Below are positions 24,643 to 37,229 of a DNA stretch of 64,000 nucleotides, piece by piece; within the stretch, counting starts at the first letter, position 1, and every line of letters begins with the position of its first letter. The notes beneath the pieces were generated by a model. That model had not been told where the DNA came from. It searched no databases and worked only from the letters and a program-made list of their open reading frames with translations. This stretch comes from Parasponia andersonii (taxonomy: Eukaryota > Streptophyta > Magnoliopsida > Rosales > Cannabaceae): the NCBI GenBank assembly GCA_002914805.1, contig JXTB01000288.1:371935-435934 (forward strand). Direction: 5' to 3'. Both the position numbers and the translations under genes were made by a program.

Positions 24643-25143
24643 TAGAGGTGTTAAAATAGGCCGAGCCAAACGGGCCGGCCCGTGACCCGTCGTTGTAGCA
24701 CATAGGCCAACCCGGCTTGATGGCTAGGCCTATATAAGTAGGTTGCCAAAAAAAAAATTTAAAATAAAAATAAATAAATTTAAATAAAAAACTTTTTCTA
24801 ATACTTATATCGCTCTTTTTTTCCTACTTTAAAATTTTAATCTAATTCTAAATATTTTTTTAAGGTTTTTGTTTTAAACATTTTTTTATCAACTATTCTA
24901 ACTTATATACTTATAGCTTATTTAATTATTTTTAAATTGTATCCATATTAAAAAAATATAACATATTATTTATTTTTTTATAAATTTATTTTTAAACTTC
25001 TAATATTTTTAACTAATTATACATATAATAATCTTATTTTTTTAATTTTTTAAAATCAAAACAAGAACGAGCCGATACGGGCTCAACTCACATAGGGGCC
25101 TACCTAAGAGCTCGGTGGGCTTTTGGGCCAGGCTAGGCTCCCA
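24643..25143. mobile_element. Non-autonomous hAT-like element
   Basis: Left end TAGAGGTGTTAAAATAGGCC followed by GGGCCGGCCCGTGACCC; right end has the inverted style GGGCTTTTGGGCCAGGCTAG. The ends are GC-rich, complementary in style, and the interior is AT-rich and non-coding. This pattern (TAGRGGTGTNAAA start) is common in plant hAT-derived MITEs. Exact ends and target duplication were not resolved. Confidence 0.45.
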
Positions 25144-26314
25144 CGGATGGAGCCAGTAGGGGGCAGGGAAAATGCCACCCCTGAACTTTTTATTTTATTA
25201 TTTTATATGTGATAGTTTTGTTTAAAATTTAATTATGCCTTTTTTTTATCCCCACAGAATTTTTAAATTAATGAGTTTTATATGTATTTTTGAAAAATTG
25301 CAAGTTACACAACACTTGATAATTAAAGATCTAATCATAACCTTATACTTTTATTATTAAAAAATTTAACTAACTACATAAATTAATGTTTAGAGAAAAA
25401 AAATACTCTATTTTTTAACTATTCAAATTTTATTTGACTTAAATTAATCTTTTAAAATCTCAATTAAATGTAGCTAAACTCATTTATTGAAAAGGGGAAA
25501 ATTATAGAGATATTTAGTTGAATTAAGAAAAAAAGAGTCCAAAAAATATTTTTTTTCTGGCTTTCTAGTTTTTCTCCCTCTCAAAAAACTTTCTCGCTCT
25601 ACTATTACTCATTCATATAATTTATCCGAACTAACCCTCAATATCAACCACCTATCTAATTTTACCTACATATCCTAATTAAAATTGCCCAATCTTCTTC
25701 TTTATGAACTATGACCACTCTAAGCTTCTTCACAAACTTCCTTTGTAAATTTTCATCTTAATTGGAGTCGAAGCAGGTAAGTTATCATCATCAAATTTGT
25801 TTTTTCTTTAATCAAATGTTTAATTTTTGAATGTAAATCTAGTTTTTACTGGAGTTGAAATAATATGATCATGGTTGAATGATATTCGATCGTGGTCGAA
25901 TTTTTTAATGGATGGTAAGGACATGAAGTAAATTCTGAATTCTGATTTTGTTTTTAAATAAAAGAAGTATATTTTTGTAAATAAGTTATAATTTGTCTCA
26001 TATTTTATTATGAACTTTAAAATTAGGTACAAAAATGATAATTCCCTGAAATTTAATTTAAGTCTATGATTACCATTCACTGACAATTGTTTTGTTATTT
26101 TCTATCAATTTTTCCGCTTTAGCTTGTATGATAGAGACACATTTCAGAGCTAGTCAAATTACAAAGCTTTTTATAATTTTAAAAAATCAAATTCAAGAGA
26201 TTTTACTATATTTCCGAACCATATGAGGTTTTGTTAAAAAAAAAAATAAAAAGAAATACAAAGTAATTTTATAGCATTTTATGAGAGAGAGAGATACAAG
26301 GTAAATTTATAACG

Positions 26315-26319
<5 letters not shown>

Positions 26320-26353
<34 letters not shown>
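26320..26353. repeat. (AG)17 microsatellite
   Basis: An uninterrupted AG dinucleotide run of 34 bases, followed by TTATTC. A shorter interrupted AG run lies about 35 bases upstream. Confidence 0.95.
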
Positions 26354-26355
<2 letters not shown>

Positions 26356-26648
26356 ATTCAACCGAAAAATCTGAAGGAAGAGGGTATAACATTTTTGTTC
26401 TTCTAGTGTCTCATTTTCCATTTGATATAAGAAATACACAATCATTTTATGAACAATTTATTAGAACATTCATGGTATGTTATGAAAAAAAGAAATATCT
26501 CATTAGTTTTTTTTCATAAAATAAAATTAAGAAAACTAATAGAAATTAAATTCTCTTGGAATAATTTGTTTATCAAAAAAAAAGAGAAAACTATGTGGGC
26601 AAACTTCACCTAAGGGTTTTATGCATAAATGAGGTTCCACATGGTATA

Positions 26649-27111
26649 TGTTAGAATTTTGGCTTGTTAGCTTTTGTAATTGTTTTATACTTTGTTCCAC
26701 ATCGCTTGTATATGAATATTTGGGGTCTACAATTGGCTATAAATAAAGCATTCTGCAATTGATTTTTAATCATCCCAAAATTAGTTTCCCTATTGGTGAG
26801 GACCTTTATTCCTAAGGACCTCTATAATTTTATTTTTACTTTTTTTCCCATTTGTTTATGTGCTTTTGCATTATAGTCCAGATTTTGTATTTCCTCTTTT
26901 TGAAGTTAGTGAAATGGTTAGCAACACCCCAAGGATGTAGATAATTTGTCGAACCTCGCTAAATTTTGTGTTTGCCTTTATTTTTGCATTAAGTATTTTC
27001 TACGCATTTTCTACTTTTGTTAATTTCAATTGCTAGTTAGTAGTTTATATTTAATATTGTCTTAGTATTAAATATAAGCATTTGGAGTAGTTATGTTTCT
27101 GCTGCACAACA
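26649..27111 (+). repeat. 5' LTR of copia element 3
   Basis: Starts TGTTAGAATTTTGG and ends CACAACA. It has GCTATAAATAAAGC as a TATA region (near 26739). It is about 110 bp longer than its partner: the extra sequence lies near 26850-26935, between the TTTTACTTTT and ATGTAGATAATT strings. Confidence 0.9.
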
Positions 27112-27113
27112 AG

Positions 27114-27125
27114 TGGTATCAGAGC
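27114..27125 (+). other. Primer binding site of copia element 3
   Basis: TGGTATCAGAGC, complementary to initiator-Met tRNA, two bases after the LTR end. Confidence 0.9.
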
Positions 27126-27169
27126 AGCAGGTTCATCCTAAACTTTGTTTTGTAACTATATTAGCAGAA

Positions 27170-27970
27170 ATGTCAGAATCTTTGTCAACACTGGCAAAGA
27201 CGAAAACGGTGACTAGTGCAAAAATCGATGTGGAGAAATTTGATGGCCGAAATAACTTCGGCTTATGGCAGTGTTAGTTATCGGATGGTTTATGTCAACA
27301 AGATCAGGATATTGCTCTAAAAGAGATGAAACCGGAGAAAATGGATGATAAAGAATGGGAGAGGATCAATTGTCAGCTTGTGGTACGATCCTCTCATGTC
27401 TTTCTAGAGAACAGAAGTATCCATTCATGAGGGAGACTTCTGCAAGTAAGTTGTGGAAGGCGCTTAAGAACAAGTACATGAAGAAGAGTAATGAGAATCG
27501 GCTATACTTGAATAAGAGACTTTTCCTCCTCCAGTTGAAGCCTGGTACAACTATCAGTGACCATATTGATACTTTCAACCAATTGATTTTAGATTTGTTG
27601 AATTTGGATGAAACCTTCAAAGATGAGGATAAAGCAATGTCGCTAATTGGGTCTATCCCTGATGAGTTAGATCATCTCTGTATTACGTTGCTTCATGCAA
27701 AGGAAAAATTGTCCTTCGATGAAGTGAGTGCTACATTATACAATCATGAGATTTGGAAGAAAAATTAGAAGGAGAATAGGGACGTGCCAGCAGAAGCACT
27801 TACAGCCAGAAGACGTAGTCAAAGTCGTAAGCAGGAGAAAAGGGGTAGATCTCATTCGAAGGGAAGACCTGGTAAGGATGAATATGCCTTTTGTCATGAG
27901 AAAGGGCATTGGAAGAAAGATTGTTCGAAGTTACAAAATAAAGGCAAGGGCAAAGCTACTTCTGATGCAT
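27170..27970 (+). pseudogene. Copia 3 gag
   Basis: Starts at ATG 27170 (MSESLSTLAKTKTV) and reads KFDGRNNFGLWQC before a stop near 27275. The frame 27355-27768 continues the UBN2-type gag (FMRETSASKLWKALKNKYMK, SLIGSIPDELDHL). A further stop is followed by a zinc knuckle near 27880, EYAFCHEKGHWKKDC, whose first Cys is replaced by Tyr. Confidence 0.8.
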
Positions 27971-29300
27971 ATGTAGCTGAAGTTAAAGATGATAAGTCAG
28001 ATTTTGCTCTAGTTAGTCAGCTGATGATGTCTCAGCATGATGAATGGATTTTAGATTTGGGTTGCACTTACCATATGTATCCTCACAAGGAGTATTTCTT
28101 CAATTTTGAAGAGCTAAATGGTGGAGTTGTTTACATGGGAAATGATGAATCATATAAAACAGCTAGGGTAGGTTCAATTCAATTGAAAAATCATGATGGA
28201 TCGACTAGATTTCTAACAGATATTTGGTATGTACCGAAACTGAAGAAGAATCTCATCTTTTTGGAAACTTTAGAATCCAAAGGCTTCGCTATAACTATAC
28301 GAGATGGAATTCTAAAACTCACTTCAGGCTCTTTGGTGGTGATGAAAGGTACAAGAAGAAATAACTTATATTACTACAATGATAGTACAATTATTGGATC
28401 AGTTGCTACGGTCTCTAAAGATGATAAAGCTTCAGAAATTACCAGGTTATGGCATATGTGTTTGGGACATGTAGGGAAAAAAGCTTTCTTTAGTTTAGTG
28501 AAGCAAAGTTTACTGAAAGGAGCGAAGCCCTGCAAGTTGGATTTTTGTAAATATTGTATTCTGGGAAAACAGACAAGAGTGAAGTTCGGCACAACAATTC
28601 ATAATGCTGAGGGTATTCTGGATTATGTTCATTCAGATATATGGGGACCTACCAAGACAGCTTCTTTGGGAGGTATGCACTATTTTGTTATTTTTATTGA
28701 CGACTTTTCCAGAAAAGTTTGGGTGTATATAATGAAGAATAAGGATAATGTGCTTGAAGTTTTCCTTAAATAGAAAAAGATGATTGAGACTCAAACGGAT
28801 AGAAAGATCAAACGATTTTGATCAGACAACGGTGAAAAATATAAGAGTGATCTATTTTTGGGAGTTTGCCAGTCTGAAGGTATTGTGCGTCACTTTATAA
28901 TCAAAAAAATACCACAAAAAATAAGGTAGCATAATGCATGAATTGGACTTTGCTAGAGAAGGTTCAGTGTATGTTGTCCAATGTTAGGTTGGGCAAAATT
29001 TATTGGGCTGAGACAATTACGTATGCATGTCATCTCATTAATTGTTTACCATTTACTATAATTGGAGGCAAAACTCCTCTTGAGGTATGGTCTGGAAAAC
29101 CTGCTAGTAATTATGATTTTTTACATGTCTTTGGTTCCACTGCCTATTATCATGTGAAAGAATCCAAGTTAGATTCGAGAGCCAAGAAAGCATTATTTAT
29201 GTGCATCAGATCAGGTGTAAAGGGATATCGACTTTGGTGTCTAAATTCAAGGAAGATTTTATTTAGCAGGGATGTTACTTTTGATGAGTCTGCCATGTAG
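27971..29300 (+). pseudogene. Copia 3 protease and integrase
   Basis: Open from the gag tail to 28773. The protease active site reads WILDLGCTYHMYPH near 28045 (D-S-G changed to D-L-G). The pre-integrase motif is RLWHMCLGHVGKKAFFSL with CKYCILGKQ, then the integrase core LDYVHSDIWGPTKTASLG and FIDDFSRKVWVY. A TAG at 28771 ends it. The distal part (28938-29300) reads NCLPFTIIGGKTPLEVWSGK and FGSTAYYHVKESKLDSRAKK. Confidence 0.8.
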
Positions 29301-29499
29301 AAGAAGGTAACGGAAGGCCATTAGTATTCCGCAGTAGGTAGAGTTTAAGAAAATGACAACAGTAGTCCCAACTAATGTTGTTGAAAGTAGTGGTGACACT
29401 CCATTGGCAGAGGAGGACACTGAAGATGAAGTAGAGGTTCTGACTCAAGAGCCTCAACAGCAGCAAGAATCAATTGCACATAATAGGCCAAGATGAAAT

Positions 29500-30370
29500 T
29501 CGTAAACCGGCTCGATTTGTTGATATGGTGGCCTATGCACTTCCCATTGTAGATGATAATGTTCCTTCCACGTACAAAGATATAGTCAAAAGTTCAGAAA
29601 ATAAATAGTGGAAGAAAGCAATAGAGAAAGAAATATAGTCTCTTCGGAAGAATGAAGCTTGGGAGCTAGCTCAACTACCAAAGAATAAGAAGGCAATTGA
29701 GTGCAAATGGGTATATGCAAATAAAGAAGGATTTCCTAATAAGAATGATGTTCGCTTCAAGGTAAGATTGGTAGCAAAAGGTTATGCTCAGTTGGAAGGA
29801 ATTGATTAAAATGAAGTATTTTCTCCAATCATTAAACATTCTTCCATTAGAATTTTGTTAGCCTTGGTAGCACAGTTAGATCTTGAACTAGTCCAATTGG
29901 ATGTGAAATCGCATTTCTACATGGTAATTTGGAAGAGAAAATCTATATGTCTCAGCCAGAAGGATTCAAGGTTGCTAAAAAAGAAAATTGGATTTGTAAA
30001 CTGAAAAGATCTCTTTATGGGCTGAAACAATCACTAAGGCAGTGATACAAGCGATTTGATTGGTTTATGATGAGTCAGAAGTACACAAGAAGCAAGTTTG
30101 ATAGTTGTTTGTATTTTCGTAGACTACAAGGTGGGTCTTTCATTTATCTACTCTTGTATGTTGATGATATATTGATAGCTTCGAGGAGTCAAGAAGAAAT
30201 TAAGAAGTTGAAGACTCAGTTGAATCAAGAGTTTGAGATGAAGGACCTCGGTGAAGCAAAAAAGATTCTCGGTATGGAGATTAGCAGAGATAGAGGGAGA
30301 GACAAGGTTAGTTTGACTCAGAAGCAATATCTGAAGAAAGTATTACAGCATTTTGGTATGACTGAATAAT
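29500..30370 (+). pseudogene. Copia 3 reverse transcriptase
   Basis: Reads KPARFVDMVAYALP (start of the RT linker), AIECKWVYANKEGFPNKN, LVAKGYAQLEGID-stop, and in the frame 30067-30369 LLYVDDILIASRSQEEIKK and QEFEMKDLGEAKKILGMEI. The YVDD motif is kept. At least three stops and a frame change interrupt it. Confidence 0.8.
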
Positions 30371-30588
30371 CAAAACCTGTTAGTACACTGCTTGCTCCTC
30401 ATTTCAAGCTTAATGTGTCTTTGTCCCCGAGTATAGATACAGAGCGAGAGTACATATCACAAGTTCCGTATTCAAATGCGGTTGGTAGCTTGATGTATGC
30501 GATGGTGTGTACAAGACCTGATATTTCACATGCAGTTAGAGTTGTGAACAGGTTTATATATGATCCGGATAAAGATCATTGGTAAGCT

Positions 30589-31080
30589 GTGAAATGGATT
30601 CTACAGTACTTATTGAAGACTGTAGATGTTGGTTTAGTTTTTGAGAGGGATAATAGACTTGGTCAGTGTGTGGTTGGTTATGCTGATTCCAATTACGCTG
30701 GTGATTTAGATAAACGTCGATCCATTATTGGATATGTATTCACTTTTGCAAGAGCACCAATCAGTTGGAAGTCTACTTTACAGTCTATAGTTGCTTTGTC
30801 TACTATAGAGGCAGAGTACATGGCAGTTACAAAGGCTGTGAATGAAGCAATTTGGTTACAAGGATTACTGGAAGAGCTAGGAGTTGTTCAGGAGCATGTC
30901 TGTATTTATTCTGATAGTCAGAGTGCCATTCACTTAGCGAAGAATCCAGTATACCATGTACGTACGAAGCATATTGATGTCCAACATCACTTTGTATAAG
31001 AGATTACTGATTAAGAAAAGATACTGCTTCAGAAGATTGAGACTGTTGAGAATCTTGCGGATATGATGACCAAGGTGGTG
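30589..31080 (+). pseudogene. Copia 3 RNase H
   Basis: Frame 30589-30999 reads VGYADSNYAGDLDKRRSIIG, SIVALSTIEAEYMAVTKAVN and HVRTKHIDVQHHFV, the normal C-terminal RNase H of copia. It ends in a stop where the family continues (IRE..V..), and the remainder (LQKIETVENLADMMTK) is readable to about 31075. Confidence 0.8.
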
Positions 31081-31234
31081 ACATCGATCAAGTTCAATCA
31101 TTATTTGGACTTGATCAACCTCCTGCAAGTTTGATGGCGCCTTTCGGAGCATAAAGTGGCGTTGTTGTAATAGATAGAGGATACGTGAATTGGGGAAATT
31201 TGGGTGGGATCTGCTAACTCGCCAAAGTAGAGAT

Positions 31235-31587
31235 TGTAAGAATTTTGGCTTGTTAGCTTTTGTAATTGTTTTATACTTTGTCCCACATTGCTTGTGTATG
31301 AATATTTTGGGTATACAGTTAGCTATAAATAAAACCTTCTGCAATTAGTTTTTAATCATCCCAAAATTAGTTTTCCTATTGGTGAGGTCCTTTATTCCTA
31401 ACGATCTCCATAGTTTTAGTTTTATTTTTACCCATACCCGAAGACGTAGGTAATTTACCGAACCTCGCTAAATTTTGTGTTCTTGCTCATTTTTTGCTTT
31501 TGTTAATTTCAATAATTAATTGATAGTTTATATTTACTATTATCTTAGTATTAAATATAAGTATTTAGAATAATTGTGCTCACAATA
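31235..31587 (+). repeat. 3' LTR of copia element 3
   Basis: 353 bp, from TGTAAGAATTTTGG to CACAATA, with GCTATAAATAAAAC near 31322. The terminal CA has become TA. Followed at once by GTATA. Confidence 0.9.
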
Positions 31588-31660
31588 GTATATACTCCTT
31601 GTTAACCATTAGCTCCACACCTATATTTTGTTCTTCCCACATTGACTGTAGAAGCTACAA

Positions 31661-31704
31661 AATCGCACTTACATCCACTTAGAATCGCACTTACATCCAC
31701 TTAG
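31661..31704. repeat. Perfect 22-bp tandem duplication
   Basis: AATCGCACTTACATCCACTT plus AG occurs twice head-to-tail without mismatch. Confidence 0.9.
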
Positions 31705-32341
31705 AATGTAATCCAAATCAATAAATAAATAGCGTCACATATCAAAAAAAGTTCAGGACTTCATAGAACCCTTTATCTCATTTCACTCATCTTTGACAGC
31801 AAAAAAGCTGAAAACTAGCGATTTCGTCTTTAACATTGAGCTTGCCAAAGTGTGTTCTTGTCGCACCGCAAGACTCAGCTCACAGTTGCCGAGAAAATGA
31901 TGTTGTTAAACTTCATAGTTGTGCAAATGAGAGATCGCTAACTCACCATGGATGCTTCATTTATAGCATCTATTAATTCATTATATAGAACTCTACTAAT
32001 GTGACAAGACTCATACCACTAAATTGTAAATTGTCTTTCGATTATGAAATAAAAATATTAAATACTTTATTTAAAATATTTCAAACTATTTTGTCAGTGA
32101 AAGAGGTGATAGTAGGGGTGTTTGTTGGATTTGCTAAATTGATAGAACTGACTAAACTAAACCAAATCAATAAAAAGTGGCCCAAATTGATTAATGATGG
32201 TTTGGTTTGTATTTTTCAAAAACTGTCTAAATTCGGTTAATGTTTGTTCTCAAAAATCCAAACCAACTCAAATAGACATCTATGTATATTTTTAAAATTT
32301 GTTGTTTTTATTTATATATCATTAAATGATTTATTAAATTT

Positions 32342-32572
32342 GGGCACCAATCTAGTAGGTATTTTTTTTTACTTATACATAAGTATCATTTTGGCCAATT
32401 AAAATTTATTATGTATATTTTTTTTATTATAAAAAATAAGAGAAAGAAATAACATTAATAATACATGTATTTTCATACACTTCATTATAATCGTTGGATC
32501 ACCATTAGATGATGATCTAACGACTAAAAAAATACCTAGATAGGTAAAAAAAAAAAACCTATGAATTGGCAA
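32342..32572 (+). mobile_element. MITE, family member 2
   Basis: Starts GGGCACCAATCTAGTAGGTA and ends CCTATGAATTGGCAAC, with inverted ends and the family core CTTTTCATACACTT-like and GTTGGATCACCATTAGATG strings. About 231 bp, non-coding. Confidence 0.7.
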
Positions 32573-34567
32573 CCATTAAATTTTGACATATTATAAGCAT
32601 GTTTGTATGTGACTTTATTTTGTTTTGTTTTTTTTACTCTTACTCTCTGTTCTTGCATTTGTCATTAAATGCTAAGCCAAAAAAATTTAGACAAACTAGC
32701 TAAGGCCTAAATGAATAATACGGCTGAGATTGGCCAAGTTTTAGGCCTACATAAAGATTAAAAAGACCAAACCAAACTCCATTATGAATGGTTTAGATAG
32801 GACTAGACTAAAAATCCCAAAACTACTTAGAGGTCGATTTGGTAGGAATATTATCCAAAAAAATGGTTTAGCTTGGAGAAATATCTCTCGATAGTATTAT
32901 TTAGTGACAAAATGTTTTTTTTAGTGCTCCTTATAAAATAATGTATTTATTGCTAATTTTAACTTTTTTAGTACAGTTAGGAAAAATAATGAGAAAATTT
33001 GATTTTTTATGGTAATCTTTTAAAAAAATTGAAAAATTTCGGATTTTGAGTTGTTTGAAAAATCCTAGAGTTTAATTTAGAAAAATAAAAAAATTTTAAA
33101 AAATTTTAAAAAATACCATCTTTTATTAATTGATGAAATACTTGAAGTAACCAATCAACTTACCTTAGTTAACATGACTGGTTACTTCAAGTAACTAGAT
33201 TGGTTGCCCCAAATAACTTAATTGGTTACTTTGAGCACCGTTGAAAATATAAATTTTGAAGAACAAGTGATATTTTTCGAAATATTCATTAAAACTTTTA
33301 TTTTTCTAAATAAACTTTTAAAAAGTAATATTTTCTAAATCAATCCAGAATTTTTCTAAAAATTTAGCCCATTTGAGATTTTTCAATTATCAGTAGTTTG
33401 AGTCTGAAATTTTGTTAAAAGCCCAAAAATAATATGGCTTCCAAAAGAGCTTTGTACAGGAGCCCTACTTTTAGATGTACCGATCAACATATATCCCATT
33501 TTTAAAACATGGATGAAAATATTCCTTTTCATCGTATAAATTATTTTAATGTCAAATTTGCCCTTGAGAATTAATGTACTTTCCTTTTCAACTAGTTGGC
33601 CTCCAACTCTCTTGATGCCACTATAGATTTAGTTGCGAACTCTCGTGACTATTCCCTGGCTCCGCTATAATGATTTCACTAGTCGACAAATTCATTACGA
33701 AGCATAGTATTTCTCTTAATCAATGACTCACGATCGCCTCTCGAGAAGATTTTTGAACGGAGAATTTGAAATTGACGGTACTGATTGACACGCTCTAGAT
33801 CTACCACTTTTGGTTTAAAATTAGTAAAGCTCCGAAGAAAATCATTGTTCTTTGGGATCGAGTCATCGGCAAGCTCTAACCACATCTTTGTTGTATGAGA
33901 CCCAGGACACAGCAAACTCTTCTGATGTCTTTGTTCTACGAAAGCCAAATATATGGTAGCCCAATTCTTCAAAATCCAGAACTAACAAGATAGTTTATTA
34001 AGAGGAATGTTTATGCCACTATTTGTAAAACAATGAAACAAGTATATAATATTTCTTAATTTGCTAAAATTAAAAATCATAAAATACTTATAGTTTAATT
34101 TAAAAAAATGAGTTTTTTTTAAAAAAAATTATTATATTTTTTGAGTTTCGGGTATTTTAAATCGGGTTTTAGATTCACATTTCAAGTTTTAGATTCGGGC
34201 TGGGTTTCAAGCTGGGTTCATATGGAAAATACTAAGCCTAAGGCCAAATCCTAAGGATAATTAGGTTTAAGTCGAGTTTGGACTATGTCGGGTTCGGACC
34301 GAGTTCGAATCAGGTTTTTTTTGAGCTAACCCATCAAGTTTTGGACTTTGGCTCTTTTTACACCTATAATTTATTATTATTTCTCTGGTAAAATACTCAT
34401 TTACCATTGTTAAGAGATAAAAGGCTAGCTAATGGTCATGAATGGTCACACAGATATATACAACATATTAGGAAGGATGAAAACAAGATTAACCTCACCT
34501 TTATTTGCTTTCTAATTTTTGAAAATTAAAGCCAATTGGTGCGCCTTGTTAAAACTTCATGTACATA

Positions 34568-34798
34568 CTAGAGTAAGTTGGTAATGTTGACGCCAGAAAA
34601 CGATAATTTGCCAAGATGACCAGCCATCATCTCTGAAACAACCTGCAAGAGGAACTGAGAAACTAACACCACCACTATTAGTGCGGCTATGTAGGTAACC
34701 TTCTTTAGCTCCTCTGTTGAGTCACTCCATGTGATCACCTTCCATTTCTTGCACTTGGCCTCAGCCGCTAGTAATTGTAATGGTCCTTCCATGACCAT
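34568..34798 (-). pseudogene. MATE-type transporter first-exon remnant
   Basis: A 76-codon frame starting at ATG 34798. It reads STEELKKVTYIAALIVVVLV, then SQFLLQVVSEMMAGHLGKLS, closely like the first transmembrane segment of plant MATE (DTX) antiporters (EELKK..YIAAPM..V..SQ.LLQVVS.MM.GHLG.L.LS). It ends in a stop after NITNLL, where the family would go on for about 400 residues with 11 more membrane spans. No other MATE exon was seen nearby, so this is a fragment, not a working gene. Confidence 0.7.
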
Positions 34799-35631
34799 AT
34801 ATGTCTGTGAAAGAATATTTTAAGATTTTGGCTTCAATTTATCGATGTTGTATTCGTCTAAGAGAAATATTCTTCAGTTCCTCTTTCACATAGAGGAAAA
34901 ATTATAACTTTTGATAAAACAAAAGAAAACTACCATTGAATTCTGGGTACTAATCATCAAACTTTTTCTATGTGAAAACCATAAAATCGGATGACTATAT
35001 CCTTAACCATAAATTCTGTTTTTCTATGATTGTTAAAAAAAAAAAAAAAAAAAAAGAAAGAACCACTACAAGCGGAGAGAGACGGAAACACATGGAGACC
35101 AACACAAAACTCTATTTACTAAATCAACAAAAAAAAAAAAAAAACCTAAATAGAATAAAGATCAGAAGTCAATTCTAGCTTCTATTCGCAATATCTCATA
35201 CAAACCAGCTCTTGTAGTTAGCCCTCTCGTGTAGGAAAATCACGACACACGTGATGAGTTTTTCATCTTTGTCCATCATAGCCATGGCATCATCGTTAGA
35301 GCAGGAGTTCGTAGCACAGTGCCACGACAAAGCTCAACCAATTCCCCCTATCGCATAGCTTCTGGGATGCAAAGATTGCCTCCCACATCGAGAGAAGCTA
35401 GACTTCCATCTCAAAGAAATCAGTATCACTGTAGTCTAGATCGACCTCCGCGAGGTGCAAATCAGTAACATTACTTTTGAAGTTTTTAAAAAGGATATAA
35501 ATATTAAAACTTAAAAAAAAAAGCATACAAACATTGAATACCAAAAATGGATATCCTATGTAGTTTCCTCTTTTTAAAATTACTTAGCCTCTTTTTTTTT
35601 TTCCAACTTTCTAGTTAAAGTTAATATATAA

Positions 35632-35865
35632 GCCACTTCAGTAGCTATTTTTTTTTTTTTACCCATGCATAGGTATTAATTTGGCCAATAAAAATTTAGC
35701 ATACACATTTTTTTATTGTAAAAGATAAGAGAGAGAAAGAACATTAATGATACACGTCTTTTCATACACTTCATTATAATTATTGGATCACCATTAAATG
35801 GTGAATCAATGGCTAAAAAAAAATACTTACTCATAAGTAAAAAAAATACCTATTGAATTAGCAAC
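35632..35865 (+). mobile_element. MITE, family member 3
   Basis: Left end AGCCACTTCAGTAGCTATTT, then CATGCATAGGTATTAATTTG; right end CCTATTGAATTAGCAAC. It aligns with members 1 and 2 across the whole length, including CTTTTCATACACTT and a GTAAAAGATAAGAGAGAG string. Confidence 0.7.
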
Positions 35866-37229
35866 TATATATATATATAGATATATTTTTTAAAGATTTG
35901 AAAAATTGAGATCCCCGAAATAGTCATTAACTAGTTTGGTGACCCTTTTGAACGTCGTCACTAAATTAGTGACTATTTCGAACTAGGTCACTAATGCAAT
36001 GATTGTTTCGATATTTTTTTTTAAGGAAAATGAACTTTCATAATTTCAGGGCAAAAATGAAGCAAAATTGAAAGGAAAGGAAAAGAAAAGAATGCATAAA
36101 TGAAGTTTATATATATTTTTACACCCAAAAAGTTGTAGATTATCGTCGATTATTTTGATGATTTTGGTTTTTATTTTCCTCCTCTAGCATCTGTTTTAAG
36201 TTATCATATAGGATTTTTGATTATTTCATAAGATGGAGCAATAAAGTTATTACTAGAAAAATTATTACCAAAAGGTAATTTTGTCCCAAAACAATACTTG
36301 AGATCCATTTACTTTAGTTTAATTTTTTACTTTTTTATTTCAAGGAAAGTTTATTACACTTTTTTCTAACTTTGAAAATAGAGAGATATATTTTGGTTTT
36401 TGAGGGGTATAACGTGTTATTTAGACACGATAGAAGAGGTTTTAGGGTGTTATTTATTTTTAAATAATAATGCTATGGACATTTATTACTTATACAAAAA
36501 ATTTACACTAAATAATATGACTTGACTGTAATTACACAACTTTGTCGTATGCCATTTTTAATGCCAAAAGAAAAATCCTACTTTAAAATAAGATGTGATT
36601 AAAAATCTCATCATTTAGTATAAATTTAGTGTAAAATGTAGGTGTCCTGTTCATTACTCGTTCTAATCTTATAAATTTAGTAAAATTCACTGAATGTACA
36701 ATTTTTCATGAAATCGTCTCAAAATTATGTTGTGAAGATGAAAGGATTCAATATTATGTTGGACTATTCCTTCGTTTTAGGGAAATTGAAATGGTTAGTA
36801 GACTTTTTTAATCCTTTTTCTCGTAATGACATTTCTAACTCGTTTCATGGATTAAAAAGTCTAGAATGCCCCTCCCTGTCGTCATAGAGTAAAGAACAAA
36901 ACCAAAAATGGTGATTCTAGATCCGAACAAAAAACACGGCACAATCTCCTCCAAGGCTCTTAAGCTTGGTCTCTGTCCTAGTTCTGCTCTTTCCCTTTGT
37001 CGTTCATCATCTCTGCTCGTCATCGCCGGTTGTCTTCGCCGCTCGTCGTCTTGTGCCTCCTATCCGTCAAGTTGTGTGCAGATTCAGCCCATAATCTATT
37101 TCATCTTTCTTTTCATTACCTGTTTTCCTCTTTGAATTTTCTTTTGGTTATAGTAATTAGAATATGTTTTATAAGTGATATAAATTGAAAAATCAAGTTC
37201 GACCCGGAAAAATTTGGACCAAAAGTAAC

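Larger units (their letters stand above)
22765..26648. other. Intergenic, upstream of copy A
   Basis: Holds a MITE (23392-23624), a hAT-like element (about 24643-25143), a repeated 'tgagctctaatcatatatcatatcataaat' string near 24190-24250, an (ATA)n run near 24385, and an AG microsatellite. No gene was recognised. The last 90 bases before the copia element resemble 48990-49080. Confidence 0.5.
26649..31587 (+). mobile_element. Ty1/copia retrotransposon 3, complete ends, coding decayed
   Basis: 4.9 kb with LTRs at 26649-27111 and 31235-31587 and a perfect 5-bp target duplication GTATA (26644-26648 and 31588-31592). A perfect initiator-Met primer site lies at 27114. Domains run gag, CCHC, protease, integrase, RT and RNase H, and the sequence reads like the Tork/Tnt1 type (YVDDILIASRSQEEIKKLK). 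Stops are scattered, for example at about 27275 in gag, 28771 after integrase and 30367 in RT, so it is not autonomous. Confidence 0.92.

Noticed and set aside
31101-31344. Minus-strand frames over the copia 3 3' end
   Set aside because: They are antisense shadows of the RNase H tail and LTR.
32001-32240. 79-codon plus-strand frame
   Set aside because: It overlaps a short hAT-like repeat (AGTAGGGGTGTTTG start) and has repeat-derived composition.
33679-33972. 97-codon minus-strand frame
   Set aside because: No recognised motif, no splice context or promoter; kept only as a mention in the intergenic entry.
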